Source: Leptospira alstonii serovar Sichuan str. 79601
GTDB taxonomy: Bacteria > Spirochaetota > Leptospiria > Leptospirales > Leptospiraceae
DNA length: 64,000 nt
NCBI RefSeq assembly: GCF_000347175.1
Contig: NZ_ANIK01000071.1
Coordinates: 1 to 64,000, forward strand
Direction: 5' to 3'
Within the stretch, counting starts at the first letter, position 1. Each line of letters starts with the position of its first letter. The notes under the pieces were generated by a model that did no database searches, was not told the origin of the DNA, and saw only the letters and a program-made list of their open reading frames with translations. A program made the position numbers and the translations under genes. Shown here in pieces: positions 1-18,377 of this stretch.

Positions 1-249
1 TTCTGTAAACTCGATTCTTAGATATAACAAGACCTTCCGAACGTAAGTCTTGATGAATTCGCAGATACCCGGATCGATTCTCATGTTCCTCAAATAGAAT
101 CCGAACCTTTCGTCCAACTTTTGATTGGACTTTACCCTCTCGCTATCTTCTCGTTTCAAACATTCATAGTAACCGCTCTTTGATACATTCAGAATCTTGC
201 ATGTCTTCTTTACAGGGGAATGATTCTTTTTTATATATGTATATTTCAT
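1..249 (-). pseudogene. IS3-family transposase OrfB, N-terminal part, frameshifted
   Basis: The frame opens at the ATG at 249 with MKYTYIKKNHSPVKKTCK, then ILNVSKSGYYECLKRE, typical of the N-terminal helix-turn-helix of IS3 OrfB. Near 105-112 the expected frame is lost: after KLDE, the homologous continuation (LFEEHENRSGYLRIHQDLR, then EGLVISKNRVYR) is read in another frame. A 1-2 base indel has therefore broken the gene. The rve/DDE catalytic domain would lie to the left of the window. Confidence 0.78.
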
Positions 250-521
250 TTCCTTGGTTTCAAGAAGATGGCCACGGACTTTTTTAAGATCTCCCTCTCC
301 TCCTTTACTTCCATCAGTTCTTTCCTTAAACGTTCATTCTCTGCTCGAAGTTCATCTTGGAACGGGCCGTCATCCGTTAGATACTTTTTCTTTCAATTAA
401 TCAGAGTATTTACAGATACTCCTAAATCTTTTGAGATCTGGGTCATTGATTTCCTGGATTTTATCAGGAGTTCAACCGTGTTCTTCTTGAATTCTTCGTC
501 ATATCGTGTTTTACGAGCCAT
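246..521 (-). pseudogene. IS3-family transposase OrfA, interrupted by a stop codon
   Basis: Translation from the ATG at 521 gives MARKTRYDEEFKKNTVELL, the classic start of a small helix-turn-helix OrfA. It continues through a recognition helix (QISKDLGVSVNTLIN) and then hits TGA at 393-395, where the family has a tryptophan (N-W-K-K). Past the stop the same frame continues through a leucine-zipper-like segment (ELRAENERLRKELMEVKEER) and ends at the TGA at 246-248, overlapping the orfB ATG. The single nonsense change makes this a pseudogene unless it is suppressed. Confidence 0.82.
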
Positions 522-644
522 GCTTTTATCCTTTTTCGTTTGCACGACCGCGTCCACTAATTCGGGGGAAGTCCAGCATTAGAAGGAAACGTTTTCGGAT
601 CTCCTTCTAAATGTCGACTCTGAGATAAAGAATTGATTCTCTTT

Positions 645-1304
645 TTACGGCTTTACGGTGATTGTATATGTATTAAATCCACCCACCGGCGCTACGTTGA
701 AATAAGCCAATTTGTCTCCAGGAAAAAATACGGCATACGTGATTCCTCCACCTCCGTCTTTGATGCCTCGAATTTGAACGACCGAAGGAACCGGAATCGA
801 AAAGACGGCAGGACTATTTAAGATCACAATGGGAGCACCGAGAGGCTTTCCATTTACGATAATTTCAACCTCGTCCCCGTCCTCCGCTGCGAAATCCCAA
901 ACGAGCATTCTGGAATCTCCTCCATCGGAAGACTTTGAAAGTTCCAGAGTGAAATCCATTGGAACCAAGGCGGAGTCTGCGTCGTTTCCTGCTATCTTAG
1001 ATCCTGTAGCTATATTTTCCATTATCTGGTTTGCGGGGATTTTTAGGTTTGTCTCCGGTAAAAATGAGGAGAAGAAAATCGCCGAGGTCAAAGCAACTCC
1101 CGTTAAAACGAGAATTGTGTTTCTAAATCTTTTTAAAAACGGATCGTCCGAACTTTGAGTCTTCTTTTTGACTTCTACCGGATTGGTATTCAGATTTTTT
1201 TCCTGATTGGCGCTGGATTGTTGATTGCTTTCTTTTTCCGATGATTGAAGAGAAAGATCAATTTGTTTTTGTTCGTTCGCTTTTTTGTCTAAAGATTCCT
1301 TCAT
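645..1304 (-). CDS. hypothetical single-pass membrane protein
   Basis: The 219-residue product is not recognised. The first ~60 residues are hydrophilic and rich in Lys, Gln, Ser and Glu, so probably cytoplasmic. One hydrophobic helix follows at about residues 62-84, then an extracytoplasmic domain of ~130 residues rich in beta-strand patterns (FTLELSKSSDGGDSRMLVWDF, then VEIIVNGKPLGAPIVI) ending in TITVKP. The ATG at 1304 is preceded by GGAAG at good spacing. The gene starts one base after the stop of the four-helix membrane protein upstream, so the two are co-translated, and both lie downstream of the multi-AAA ATPase gene. It may be a periplasmic partner of that system; that role is inference from position. 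Confidence 0.75.
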   Translation of the reverse strand: MKESLDKKANEQKQIDLSLQSSEKESNQQSSANQEKNLNTNPVEVKKKTQSSDDPFLKRFRNTILVLTGVALTSAIFFSSFLPETNLKIPANQIMENIATGSKIAGNDADSALVPMDFTLELSKSSDGGDSRMLVWDFAAEDGDEVEIIVNGKPLGAPIVILNSPAVFSIPVPSVVQIRGIKDGGGGITYAVFFPGDKLAYFNVAPVGGFNTYTITVKP

Positions 1305-1305
1305 A

Positions 1306-1770
1306 TTAATCTTCCTTTTGTGATGAATGAATTGGATATTTACTATACCAAAAAGATAAGCCGACGCGGACAGAGATGAGAAATATTGTGGTCAGAACGA
1401 TTGCCGTCTTTTTACCGATCACGTTGAAATGTGCCCATCCGTTCATGATGGACAATCCGATTTCAGTCGCAGAAAACATAATAAACGCTATGCACATCAA
1501 TGGAGCCAATACGGGGGCTCTTTCATACGGATAGCGAAGATATTTGACCCTCATTCCGAAATAAATGAGAGATCCGAAAAATACAAGAGCGATAAAGGAT
1601 ACTCCATAAGCCGGTACTTCCGTTTCTATAATTTTTCGGATATTTATAAGTTCTCCAATCGTTCCGAAGATAAAAATCAATAGTAACAATGCCATTCCGA
1701 GATTGAAGATGATAGAATAAAAAATATAAATTATACGTTGTAGTTTTTGAATGAAGTTGGTCGGTTCCAT
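1306..1770 (-). CDS. hypothetical four-helix integral membrane protein
   Basis: About 154 residues with four predicted transmembrane helices (roughly residues 14-38, 53-73, 86-106 and 120-140) and short charged ends. I see no catalytic motif and do not recognise the family. The ATG at 1770 is preferred over an upstream in-frame TTG (1797) because AAGGA lies ten bases before it. It follows the AAA-ATPase gene by ~115 bases on the same strand and abuts the next membrane protein gene (stop and next start one base apart), suggesting a three-gene unit. It may anchor a complex energised by the ATPase; this is inference. Confidence 0.72.
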   Translation of the reverse strand: MEPTNFIQKLQRIIYIFYSIIFNLGMALLLLIFIFGTIGELINIRKIIETEVPAYGVSFIALVFFGSLIYFGMRVKYLRYPYERAPVLAPLMCIAFIMFSATEIGLSIMNGWAHFNVIGKKTAIVLTTIFLISVRVGLSFWYSKYPIHSSQKED

Positions 1771-1886
1771 GCGCTTTGATTCCTTATCAGATGACAATTA
1801 GATCGAATTTGTAGAGGTGATTTGATCAAATAGAAACATACGCTTATTTTCTTGTTTGATCGTTTCGTTTGATTTTCTCATTTCTA

Positions 1887-4800
1887 TTAGATTCCCTCCA
1901 GATCTTCGGGTTGAACCGTAGTAAGAATTTCCTTTGTCAGAACTTGTCCGCTCTGCTGCAAAGAGATCAAACGATTTGAGAAAGTTCGTTCCGTTTTTTC
2001 GACCGCATTTCGAACCCCTCTTGCATTTCCGAAATCTTTTTCGGAGATTTTCGATTTCAGAACTGCGATCAATTTTTGCTCGGCTCCCGTCGACAGAACA
2101 TAACCCTTACTTTTTAACATGGATTTCCCGATCGCGATCAGTTCTTCGAGAGAATAATCCGGAAACGTAATGAGATTCGGAAAACGGGATCTGAGTCCTT
2201 CGTTTGTATTCAGAAAATTCTCCATATCCGCGCTGTAACCTGCAAGAATGATGATTAGATTTTCGCGATGATCTTCCATCGCTTTAACGATGGTGTCGAT
2301 CGCCTCTCTACCAAAATCGTTTTGACCGCCTCTTGCCAAAGCATAAGCTTCGTCAATGAACAACACTCCGCCTAGGGCTTGTCGTATTTTCTCGCTTGTT
2401 TTGATTGCGGTTTGACCAACGTATCCCGCTACAAGACCTGCACGATCCGTTTCGACAACCGTGGATCCGGGAATCACACCGATTTCATTCAATCGTTTCG
2501 CCAAAATTCTCGCGATGGTAGTCTTTCCAGTTCCGGGATTTCCAAGAAACACCATGTGGAGACTTTGTCTTCCGCCGGATGTGATTCCCATATTGCCGCG
2601 TAATTTCGCGATTTCGACTTGAGCGGAAATTTCTCGAACGAATGTTTTGACATTGTCCAGGCCGATGATTGCGTTCAATTGGGAAAGCGCGTCTTTACCG
2701 TCGGATGGTTTTTCAATTTCAAAATCGATCAACGTGAGGGTGTTTAATTCTTTCTTGTCCTGTTCGGATAAGGATTTTGAATTTTTGTTTTCCTTTGCCC
2801 AGGAATTCATGATTCTTTCGGATTGTCTTCGTCTGGCAGAATCTACCAAATTGTCGACGAGTCTTCCGTTGCCCGATTCGTTTTTACCGGCCACTTGCCG
2901 TTCGGCGAAAAATTTCGGCAATCTTTGAATGACCTCGCCCTCAATTGCAAAACCTTTCTTTTTTGCATTGATCTCCGTAATCAAAACCATCTCTTCCGGC
3001 GAATAATCGGAAAATTCGATATTGATCGGAATTCGAGAACGTAACCCCGGATTCACCTTGATTAGGTTTTCCATTTCTTGGGTGTAACCGGCAAGGATAA
3101 CGACTAAGTTATCCTTATGATTCTCCATCTCTCGAATCAAAGTATCTACCGCTTCTTTTCCGAAACCTCCGTTTGAATCCTCCGCAAGTTGATAAGCCTC
3201 GTCGATAAAAAGAACTCCTCCAATCGCGTCCTGAACCACTTTGGCAGTTTGACCCGCGGTTTGTCCCACGTATTCGGCGACTAAATCCTTACGAGTTACT
3301 TCGACTAAATGCCCTTTTTTTAATACTCCGATTTCCTTTAACATCTGCGCCAAAAGTCGCGCGACTGTCGTTTTTCCAGTTCCGGGATTTCCCGAAAAAA
3401 CCATATTGAGTCTCTGACCGGAATCCCCGCCAAGTCCTGCGTCTTTTCGTATCTTCTCCAATCGCACTTGATTTTCCAAGGACCGAACAAAGGTTTTAAT
3501 TTTTTCCAATCCGACGATGCCGGCAAATGCCGCCTCAAGATTGAATGTTTCTTTTTTACCGATTCCAAAGTCTTCCGGAAGTAGAGTTTTATAATCTTCA
3601 GCGGTGGCGGAAGAAATTTTCGAGAGTCGATCGCCTTGGCGTTTTCTAGCTTCATCAAATAAATTTCGAACCAATCTTCCGTTTCCGGAATCGTTTCGCC
3701 CCGGTATCTGCTTCATTTCAAAAAGTTCGAGAAGTCCTCGATCCGATTCGGATGGAATTGCAAAATCTTTTCCGCATTGAAGTTTGAGAATGGAAAGCAT
3801 TTCCGCGGGAGTATAGTCCGGAAATTCGATCACATTCGGGATTCTTGATCTCATTCCAGGATTCGCATCCATGAATTGACTCATCTCGTTTGTATATCCC
3901 GCGACTACGACGGCAAGATCGGTCCGATTGTCTTCCATTGCCTTGAGCAATGTGTCTAACGCTTCTTTGCCGAAAGAATCGTGTTTATCCTGAATCAAAG
4001 CGTAAGCTTCGTCGATAAAAAGGATTCCTCCCATGGCTTCTTTTACCTTCGCCATCGTCTGTGGAGCAGTATGACCCACATAACCCGCTACAAGATCTTG
4101 ACGAGCGCATTCAACCGTATGCCCTTCTTTTAAAAGTCCCATCGCTTTGTAGAGTCGTCCAATCAATCTTGCTACGGTTGTTTTTCCGGTTCCGGGATTT
4201 CCTGTAAAAGAAAGATGAAGAGTAAGAGGTCCTACACTTTGACCGTGCGCTTCCCGTTCGCGTCTTTGCGAAGTCAGGCTGACCAAACGATTGATCTCTT
4301 TTTTGACCGATTCCAAGCCGACCAACTTGTTCAATTCGGCAAGAACATCCTCAACGGTTTCGACCTGAGTGGAATAGGTCGGTTTTAAAAGCCATTCCTG
4401 TGCGTCGTTTCGAGCAAACGGTTGTCCGTCTTTGATGAACAACGAAATTGCGCTTCCCCTTGCCAATGTATCTGTCGCGACGAGGGATTGAATTTTTTCC
4501 TGAAAGGATTGTTTTACCCATTCTTCAATGGATTCCCCTCCTCGATTTCCTTTTTCCAAGTAAGAGACCATTTCGTTTACAAAAGTAGGTTCATAATTAG
4601 TCTGAATCTGTATTGCAACCCGCAGGTCCATTCGTGCTTCTTCCAATTTGGTTTGAAATATCTTTTGCAAAGAGGTTTCGCTCAACGGAGAAGAAATCGC
4701 AAAAGAACGCAGGTGTTTTCGAAATGCCGCCGGAATAAAATCGATCATGGATTGCGGAATCGATTCGTAGGGCCCTTTTTCTTTCGGGCCTTTGTCTAAA

Positions 4801-5462
4801 TACAGTACCACGTAATAGTTTTCGGCTTGGATTTTGACGCCTTGATCCGTGCGGAAAAAACCGTTCTCCAGTAATTCTACAAGATGTTCTTGAATTTGAG
4901 AATGCGCCCGTTCCCAGTTTGAAAAACAGACGATTCCCTTTTCCTTTGAAAAAGCATTCGAAATATCTAAAATAAAATGCGTATGAATATTTCTTTCCGA
5001 ATATTTTGCCAGATCGAGTTCGATAGGACTTTCGCTGGAAATCAGTTTCGCTTTCCATAAAAAATAAGCGACCTGTGCCAAAGCCTTCTTTTTTCCCGTA
5101 CCCGGAGGACCGGCGACAAGAATCGTATTCCATGTTTTTCCCTGTCTTTCGCTCGGATTGAGATATGGAAGTTTAAAAGCGCCTGTGAGTGCCTGTGCGA
5201 ATTTTTCCTGTTCTAAAATAGTGGCAGTGATTCCATAATATACGGTCGAGAATTTTTCATCTAGAGGACTTTGGTTCTGATGATTTCGAGAGGACAACGA
5301 AGAATTAGAATTAGAGGAGGAAGCGGATTGAGGAGTCCCACTTCCATACAAAGTTTGTGGGGAAACGGTTTCTTTTCTTTTTACGATAAAACCGTGCTCT
5401 TTAACAAAATCGTACATCTGGATTTCCGGAAATAAGATTCGCAAAATCTTGGATAGAGTCAT
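1887..5462 (-). CDS. multi-domain CbbX/SpoVK-type AAA+ ATPase (four AAA modules)
   Basis: This 1191-residue protein has three consecutive CbbX-like AAA modules, each ~270-280 residues. Each has Walker A GNPGTGKTT (near residues 422, 692 and 974), Walker B LFIDEAYAL or LFIDEAYQL, and a RSRxP(N/I) arginine-finger/sensor segment. The N-terminal ~330 residues hold a fourth, divergent ClpB-like module: GPPGTGKKK at about 118-126 and a degenerate Walker B region (IVCFSNWERA). A Ser/Asn-rich linker lies at about 46-66. AGGAG eight bases before the ATG at 5462 supports the start. CbbX/EccA/SpoVK relatives remodel protein complexes such as Rubisco or ESX secretion machines; no Rubisco or ESX gene is present here. 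Two small membrane protein genes follow on the same strand. The exact substrate is unknown. Confidence 0.88.
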   Translation of the reverse strand: MTLSKILRILFPEIQMYDFVKEHGFIVKRKETVSPQTLYGSGTPQSASSSNSNSSLSSRNHQNQSPLDEKFSTVYYGITATILEQEKFAQALTGAFKLPYLNPSERQGKTWNTILVAGPPGTGKKKALAQVAYFLWKAKLISSESPIELDLAKYSERNIHTHFILDISNAFSKEKGIVCFSNWERAHSQIQEHLVELLENGFFRTDQGVKIQAENYYVVLYLDKGPKEKGPYESIPQSMIDFIPAAFRKHLRSFAISSPLSETSLQKIFQTKLEEARMDLRVAIQIQTNYEPTFVNEMVSYLEKGNRGGESIEEWVKQSFQEKIQSLVATDTLARGSAISLFIKDGQPFARNDAQEWLLKPTYSTQVETVEDVLAELNKLVGLESVKKEINRLVSLTSQRREREAHGQSVGPLTLHLSFTGNPGTGKTTVARLIGRLYKAMGLLKEGHTVECARQDLVAGYVGHTAPQTMAKVKEAMGGILFIDEAYALIQDKHDSFGKEALDTLLKAMEDNRTDLAVVVAGYTNEMSQFMDANPGMRSRIPNVIEFPDYTPAEMLSILKLQCGKDFAIPSESDRGLLELFEMKQIPGRNDSGNGRLVRNLFDEARKRQGDRLSKISSATAEDYKTLLPEDFGIGKKETFNLEAAFAGIVGLEKIKTFVRSLENQVRLEKIRKDAGLGGDSGQRLNMVFSGNPGTGKTTVARLLAQMLKEIGVLKKGHLVEVTRKDLVAEYVGQTAGQTAKVVQDAIGGVLFIDEAYQLAEDSNGGFGKEAVDTLIREMENHKDNLVVILAGYTQEMENLIKVNPGLRSRIPINIEFSDYSPEEMVLITEINAKKKGFAIEGEVIQRLPKFFAERQVAGKNESGNGRLVDNLVDSARRRQSERIMNSWAKENKNSKSLSEQDKKELNTLTLIDFEIEKPSDGKDALSQLNAIIGLDNVKTFVREISAQVEIAKLRGNMGITSGGRQSLHMVFLGNPGTGKTTIARILAKRLNEIGVIPGSTVVETDRAGLVAGYVGQTAIKTSEKIRQALGGVLFIDEAYALARGGQNDFGREAIDTIVKAMEDHRENLIIILAGYSADMENFLNTNEGLRSRFPNLITFPDYSLEELIAIGKSMLKSKGYVLSTGAEQKLIAVLKSKISEKDFGNARGVRNAVEKTERTFSNRLISLQQSGQVLTKEILTTVQPEDLEGI

Positions 5463-6454
<992 letters not shown>

Positions 6455-6466
<12 letters not shown>

Positions 6467-7387
6467 CTTCTTTACGTTTCTTTGATACATTCTAAAACTC
6501 ATCCTGGATATGGCGGAGTCGGAAAAGGTTTCTTTGAATTCCTGTTCGTTCAGAGTTAAAAGCGAATCCGGATTCTCCTTAAAATAAGATCGAACTTTAA
6601 ATTCTTCCAACTCGGTTCTAATTCCTTTCTTAAACGCTTTTACCCGGTTCCAAGGACACACGTCCTGACAAATATCACAACCTGCAATCCAACCTTTCGT
6701 ATCGGAAATCGTATCGGAAGAATCCTCCAGCGTATGATGAGATATACATTTTCCCGCGTCGATTTGATAAGGTTTTAAAGCGCCGGTAGGACACGCGTCG
6801 ATACAAGCCGTGCAGGTGCCGCAACGATCCTTGATTTCTATATGCGCGATATGAATCGGCAAGTCCGTGAGAATCACAGTGATAAAAAAGAAAGACCCAA
6901 AATCCGGATGAATGAGATTCGTGTTCTTCGCCTTCCATCCTAGACCCGCAAGACGAGCGAGAACCTTTTCGGGCAGGGGAAGAGAATCCACCCCTTGACG
7001 AAATCGGTGATTCGGATATTTTCGCTTTAATTCTTGAATGAGAGGTTTTGCAAGCCGACGCAAAACACGATGGTAGTCTTCACCGATCGCATATCTGGAA
7101 AACCGAAACGGCATTCCTTTGCTGACCTCGTCGTATTCCGGATCGTTGTAGATAACACCAAGTGCAATGACGGAAAGCGGATCAAATCCTAGATTCTTAA
7201 AATCCAAACGGAGATCCATGTTTTTAGGATACCATTCCATCTTTCCGTGTTTTCCTTCCTTCACCCAGGAAAGAATATTCTCTCTGTCTTCGTTCGGAAT
7301 TTTGGCTTCGCAAATTCCGTAAAGATCAAAACCGCAGTTTTCAATCAACGTTTTGAATTCGGAAATTATTTCTTTACTTTCGATCAT
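6455..7387 (-). CDS. queG: epoxyqueuosine reductase QueG
   Basis: QueG catalyses the last step of queuosine synthesis, reducing epoxyqueuosine to queuosine at the tRNA wobble position with cobalamin and two [4Fe-4S] clusters. The 310-residue protein carries the family signature VDSLPLPEKVLARLAGLGWK then KNTNLIH, with the catalytic Asp in VDS. It has two ferredoxin-type clusters: CGTCTACIDACPTGAL, and CDICQDVCPWN. The N-terminal SRYAIGEDYHR motif is also typical, as is the length. The last residues (VSS) and the stop lie inside the end of a dispersed repeat, so the natural C-terminus may have been replaced. It is divergent from the gene at 7408 with only ~20 bases between. Confidence 0.95.
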
Positions 7388-7407
7388 AAACTTGATATAA
7401 GTCGGTT

Positions 7408-7884
7408 ATGCAAAAAGAATTATCCGAAAAGACCGAGCTTCCTACAAAAGAGATCGAATTATTTCCCAATCATTCCGATTCCATCGTCTATTCGGATATT
7501 GTCACGGCCGTTCGTCTCGCTCTACCGGCTAAAGATAAGGATCTTTCCCAAATTGGAAAGAATCTTACAGTTTCAAAATTTTCCGAACGAGAAAATAAAA
7601 GCCTTAAAACAAACCGTAAACTTTCCAAACAAATCGTATTCGCATCGGTCGTAGGCGCTTTGAAAGGTTTTGGGGAAAGAGATTTGAAACCGTTTCATAT
7701 CAATCACAGACATATTTTTACCGAACTCGGTTCCGAGGTTCTAAAAACCCTGGAAGTTCCGGATTCAATCGATTTTATCTCGAATGAAGATAAAATCCAA
7801 ATCCTGAAAAACGCATTCGATTACGGAATCCGGAAAGTGTATCACTTGGAATGGAAACTTTATACTTCCAGAGAACTTTATTGA
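7408..7884 (+). CDS. hypothetical cytoplasmic protein
   Basis: A 158-residue soluble protein with no signal peptide or membrane segment. It has a mixed charged composition, a central Lys/Arg-rich stretch (ENKSLKTNRKLSKQIV) and an aromatic C-terminus (YHLEWKLYTSRELY). I do not recognise it. The gene is divergent from queG, with both promoters compressed into about 20 bases or overlapping the opposite gene. It is downstream of no other gene and is followed by a short inverted-repeat element at 7917-8027. Confidence 0.62.
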   Translation: MQKELSEKTELPTKEIELFPNHSDSIVYSDIVTAVRLALPAKDKDLSQIGKNLTVSKFSERENKSLKTNRKLSKQIVFASVVGALKGFGERDLKPFHINHRHIFTELGSEVLKTLEVPDSIDFISNEDKIQILKNAFDYGIRKVYHLEWKLYTSRELY

Positions 7885-7916
7885 GATTCTCTATCCTACA
7901 TAATAGAAAGCCTTAA

Positions 7917-8027
7917 AGCTTATCCCAAAACCTCGAGGGAAATTTGCAGGAGCATACGTACTAGGGGTCAGTGGATAGGAAATCAGGGATCAGGGTTAAA
8001 ATTTTTCGGATTTTGGGACAAACTCTT
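7917..8027. repeat. short inverted-repeat element with TCCCAAAA ends
   Basis: The left arm AGCTTATCCCAAAACC (7917-7932) and the right arm, which on the opposite strand reads AAGAGTTTGTCCCAAAATCC, form imperfect terminal inverted repeats ~110 bases apart. The interior has a run of GGGTCAG/GGATCAGGG-like words and no gene. The same end sequence (GAGCTTGTCCCAAAACC) recurs at 46591-46607. It lies between convergent genes. Confidence 0.55.
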
Positions 8028-8068
8028 AAATTTTTGCATAAATCCACGTTAGATGCAAAAGTGAATTT

Positions 8069-8986
<918 letters not shown>

Positions 8987-8995
8987 CGCACCCAA

Positions 8996-9970
<975 letters not shown>

Positions 9971-9978
9971 TGTCTTAG

Positions 9979-10038
<60 letters not shown>

Positions 10039-10092
10039 GTCCGTTTTCGGTTTCAGTTTGCATTCTTTTTAGAAACCCGGAAAAAGAACAAT

Positions 10093-10125
<33 letters not shown>

Positions 10126-10224
10126 AGTTTTAAAAAAAATGATACCCATAACTTTAAAAGATCCGGTCTTATACAAAACTCGAGTACGATTTAAAATAAA
10201 ATGAGACATAGAGCTCAAGTTAAG

Positions 10225-13693
<3,469 letters not shown>

Positions 13694-13774
13694 AAGAAAA
13701 ACCGGCTCCAAAAGAAATTCATCTTTGGAATCGGGCGTAAAATTTCCGGAAACATTATGTCTCATCAAATTACG

Positions 13775-14564
<790 letters not shown>

Positions 14565-14657
14565 ATTTACGAAATCGAAAACGTCGATCAGAGTTTTAGG
14601 ATGTTAAATTCTTCCGTCGAGACCCGAGTAAAAGTCGAAAGATACTAGGAAATCCGT

Positions 14658-14954
14658 ATGTCAAAATTCAAAGTGGAAGGAAAGTCCGGAAAGATAACGA
14701 TCGATACTCCGGTTGTCGACGGTTATGATAAAATTTTCGACGAAGTGACTCAGGACGCTTCCAATGGCGTCGTAACCGATGTGGAATTTTTTTTAGATCC
14801 CGTTAAAAAAATAACATCGAGCGGAATCGCAAAACTCCTGACCGTCAAAAATCGGTTGGATAACTACGGCGTAAAAATGAAAATCAAAAACTTAAATCCG
14901 GATCTTTTGGAAATTCTCAAAAAATTCAAAGTGGACGGTAAACTCGGTCTCTAA
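14658..14954 (+). CDS. STAS-like protein (anti-sigma-factor-antagonist type)
   Basis: A 98-residue protein with the STAS pattern: a beta-rich start (FKVEGKSGKITIDTPVV), VTDVEFFLDPVKKITSSGIAKLLTVKN, then VKMKIKNLNPDLLEILKKF. The conserved position corresponding to the phosphorylated serine of SpoIIAA/RsbV falls in the ITSSGIAKL loop, so a phosphorylatable Ser is available. AGGAA six bases before the ATG supports the start. It may act with an RsbW-like kinase; one is encoded at 28718-29146, but it is not adjacent. The function in signalling is inferred from the fold only. Confidence 0.75.
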   Translation: MSKFKVEGKSGKITIDTPVVDGYDKIFDEVTQDASNGVVTDVEFFLDPVKKITSSGIAKLLTVKNRLDNYGVKMKIKNLNPDLLEILKKFKVDGKLGL

Positions 14955-15013
14955 AGTTTTCGAAAAACGATTGCCTCTTTCTACGAGTTCCGGGGACTCT
15001 CTCAGGAATCCCA

Positions 15014-16679
<1,666 letters not shown>

Positions 16680-16683
<4 letters not shown>

Positions 16684-18377
16684 TCTCGGAAATAAGGACC
16701 TTTTTGACCCGGTTCAATTCCAATCCCTGGTTTTTGTTCTTTCAGATTTTTCTAATATTCCTTTTTTCAAACGGAATCGTATCCCGATTTGCGTGCAGAA
16801 AGGATCTTTCCGAATCGGGACGTTTTGAGATCGGTGAAAGCACGCGAAAGATCCTTCAAAATCTGCATTTACCCCTTTATATCGACGCGTATTATTCCTC
16901 CCGTGTTCCGGGAGAATACAAGGTGCGTCTGGATCTGACCAAGGAATTGTTGAGGGAAATCGCGGGCGTCTCGAACGTTACATTACGTTTTCATGATCCG
17001 GATCGATCTATGGAAGAAGAAAAGAAGGCGATCGAAGCCGGAATTAGTCCGCAAATCTTGGAAAAAACAGAACGAGGTTCCTCTCAAATCAAACAAGTCT
17101 ATTTCGGTTTGACCTTGACCCTAGGAACCCGGAAAGAAACGCTTCCGGTCGCCTTTCATGCGGAAGAAATCGAATATAAGATTTTAACGACTCTGCGAAA
17201 GATGATCCGTAAACCCGGCGATACGGAAATCGGAATCCTTTCGCTTCCGGGGACTTTGTCCACAGCCGACACGGGTCCGGAAATCGGAAAAGATACGATC
17301 GGGATTTTTGCGAACCGGATCCTAAAAGAAGAATACGGCGTCCTTCCGGAAGTCCGCCTCGAAAAAGAGGACATTCAAGATTCCTTACATACTCTCCTCT
17401 GGATCGGAGGAGGCGCGTTATCCGAAACGGCCTCCTACAAACTCGACCAATTTTTAATGAGAGGCGGAAACCTAATTCTTCTTTTTAAATCCATGGACTT
17501 TCGTTTGGAATCTCCAAATCGGGAAGAAGGAATCGGAATGGACTCGATCAGCGCAGGAATCGCGAAGCCGACTCCGCAAATTGAGGAACAAAATCGAATT
17601 TTTGAATATTACGGTTTTCGAGTAAACACGGATCTTGTTCTGGACCCGAATCATTCCCTTTCGATCGGGTCCTGGATGGAAGTGGAACCGGGTGTGATCG
17701 GAAAATATCCCTATCCGGCGTGGATTTTAGCGGACCTATCCGATAAAATGTTAAGCGAAAAGAATGTTTTTACAAAACCCTTAAAAAATCTGCTTTTGCC
17801 CTGGGTTTCGAGTCTGACCCTTTTTCCGGATCTACAACCGAACGTAACGATGGAGCCGATCCTATGGTCCTCCGAAAACGCGGAGGTTCGTTCTTCCGTC
17901 GTGGCTCTCGGAGAAAAACGAATTTTTGCGACTCCGATTCGAAGCGGCGATAAAAAAATCGTTTTGGGCGCCGTGTTGGAAGGTAGTTTTCGATCCCGAT
18001 TCCCCTTTGCTCCAAAAACATTCAAAAAATCGAATTCTTTTCTGAAACAAACCTCCGAAGGAAAAACCTCCCGAATTCTCGTGATCGGTTCCCCCTATCT
18101 CGTATCCGATCTTTTAGCCTATCCGGAAACGAGGAAAATCTATCAAGAATCGAATATTCCGTTTTTATTGAATGCTCTGGATATATCCGGCGGGGACACG
18201 GATCTCATACAGATCCGGGGGAAAAAGTCCGCCTTTTTAAAACTAAATCCGTTTTCCGAAAACGAAAAAATTACGTTCAGTTTTTTAAATCTTCTGGGAA
18301 TCCCTTTGCTCTTAGGTCTTTATACGTTTTTCAGGATAAGGCGCAGAAATTCTCGACGAGCCGGAAACGCGGCATGA
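16680..18377 (+). CDS. GldG-family ABC transporter auxiliary protein
   Basis: The 565-residue protein starts at the ATG at 16680, overlapping the permease stop (ATGA), with GAGG eight bases upstream. The open frame extends further left, but that part overlaps the permease and is not used. One helix lies near residues 15-37. It is followed by the GldG N-terminal domain (STRKILQNLHLPLYIDAYYS, with VRLDLTKELLREIA) and a Rossmann-like extracytoplasmic region (LWIGGGALSETASYKLDQFL, then MRGGNLILLFKSM). A C-terminal helix (FLNLLGIPLLLGLYTFF) precedes an Arg-rich tail. It serves as the periplasmic part of the exporter together with the DUF4340 protein downstream. Confidence 0.88.

Larger units (their letters stand above)
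1..575 (-). mobile_element. decayed IS3-family insertion sequence, cut by the window edge
   Basis: Read on the minus strand, this stretch encodes a two-frame IS3-type transposase (orfA then orfB) overlapping at an ATGA, the usual arrangement for programmed frameshifting. A likely outer end is at about 571-575, where the minus strand reads TGGACTTCCCCCGAATTAG, a TG-starting terminus rich in C as in IS3-group inverted repeats. OrfA has an in-frame TGA and orfB a frameshift, so this copy cannot make an active transposase from the part seen here. The remaining orfB, with the DDE catalytic residues, and the other end lie beyond position 1. Confidence 0.8.
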
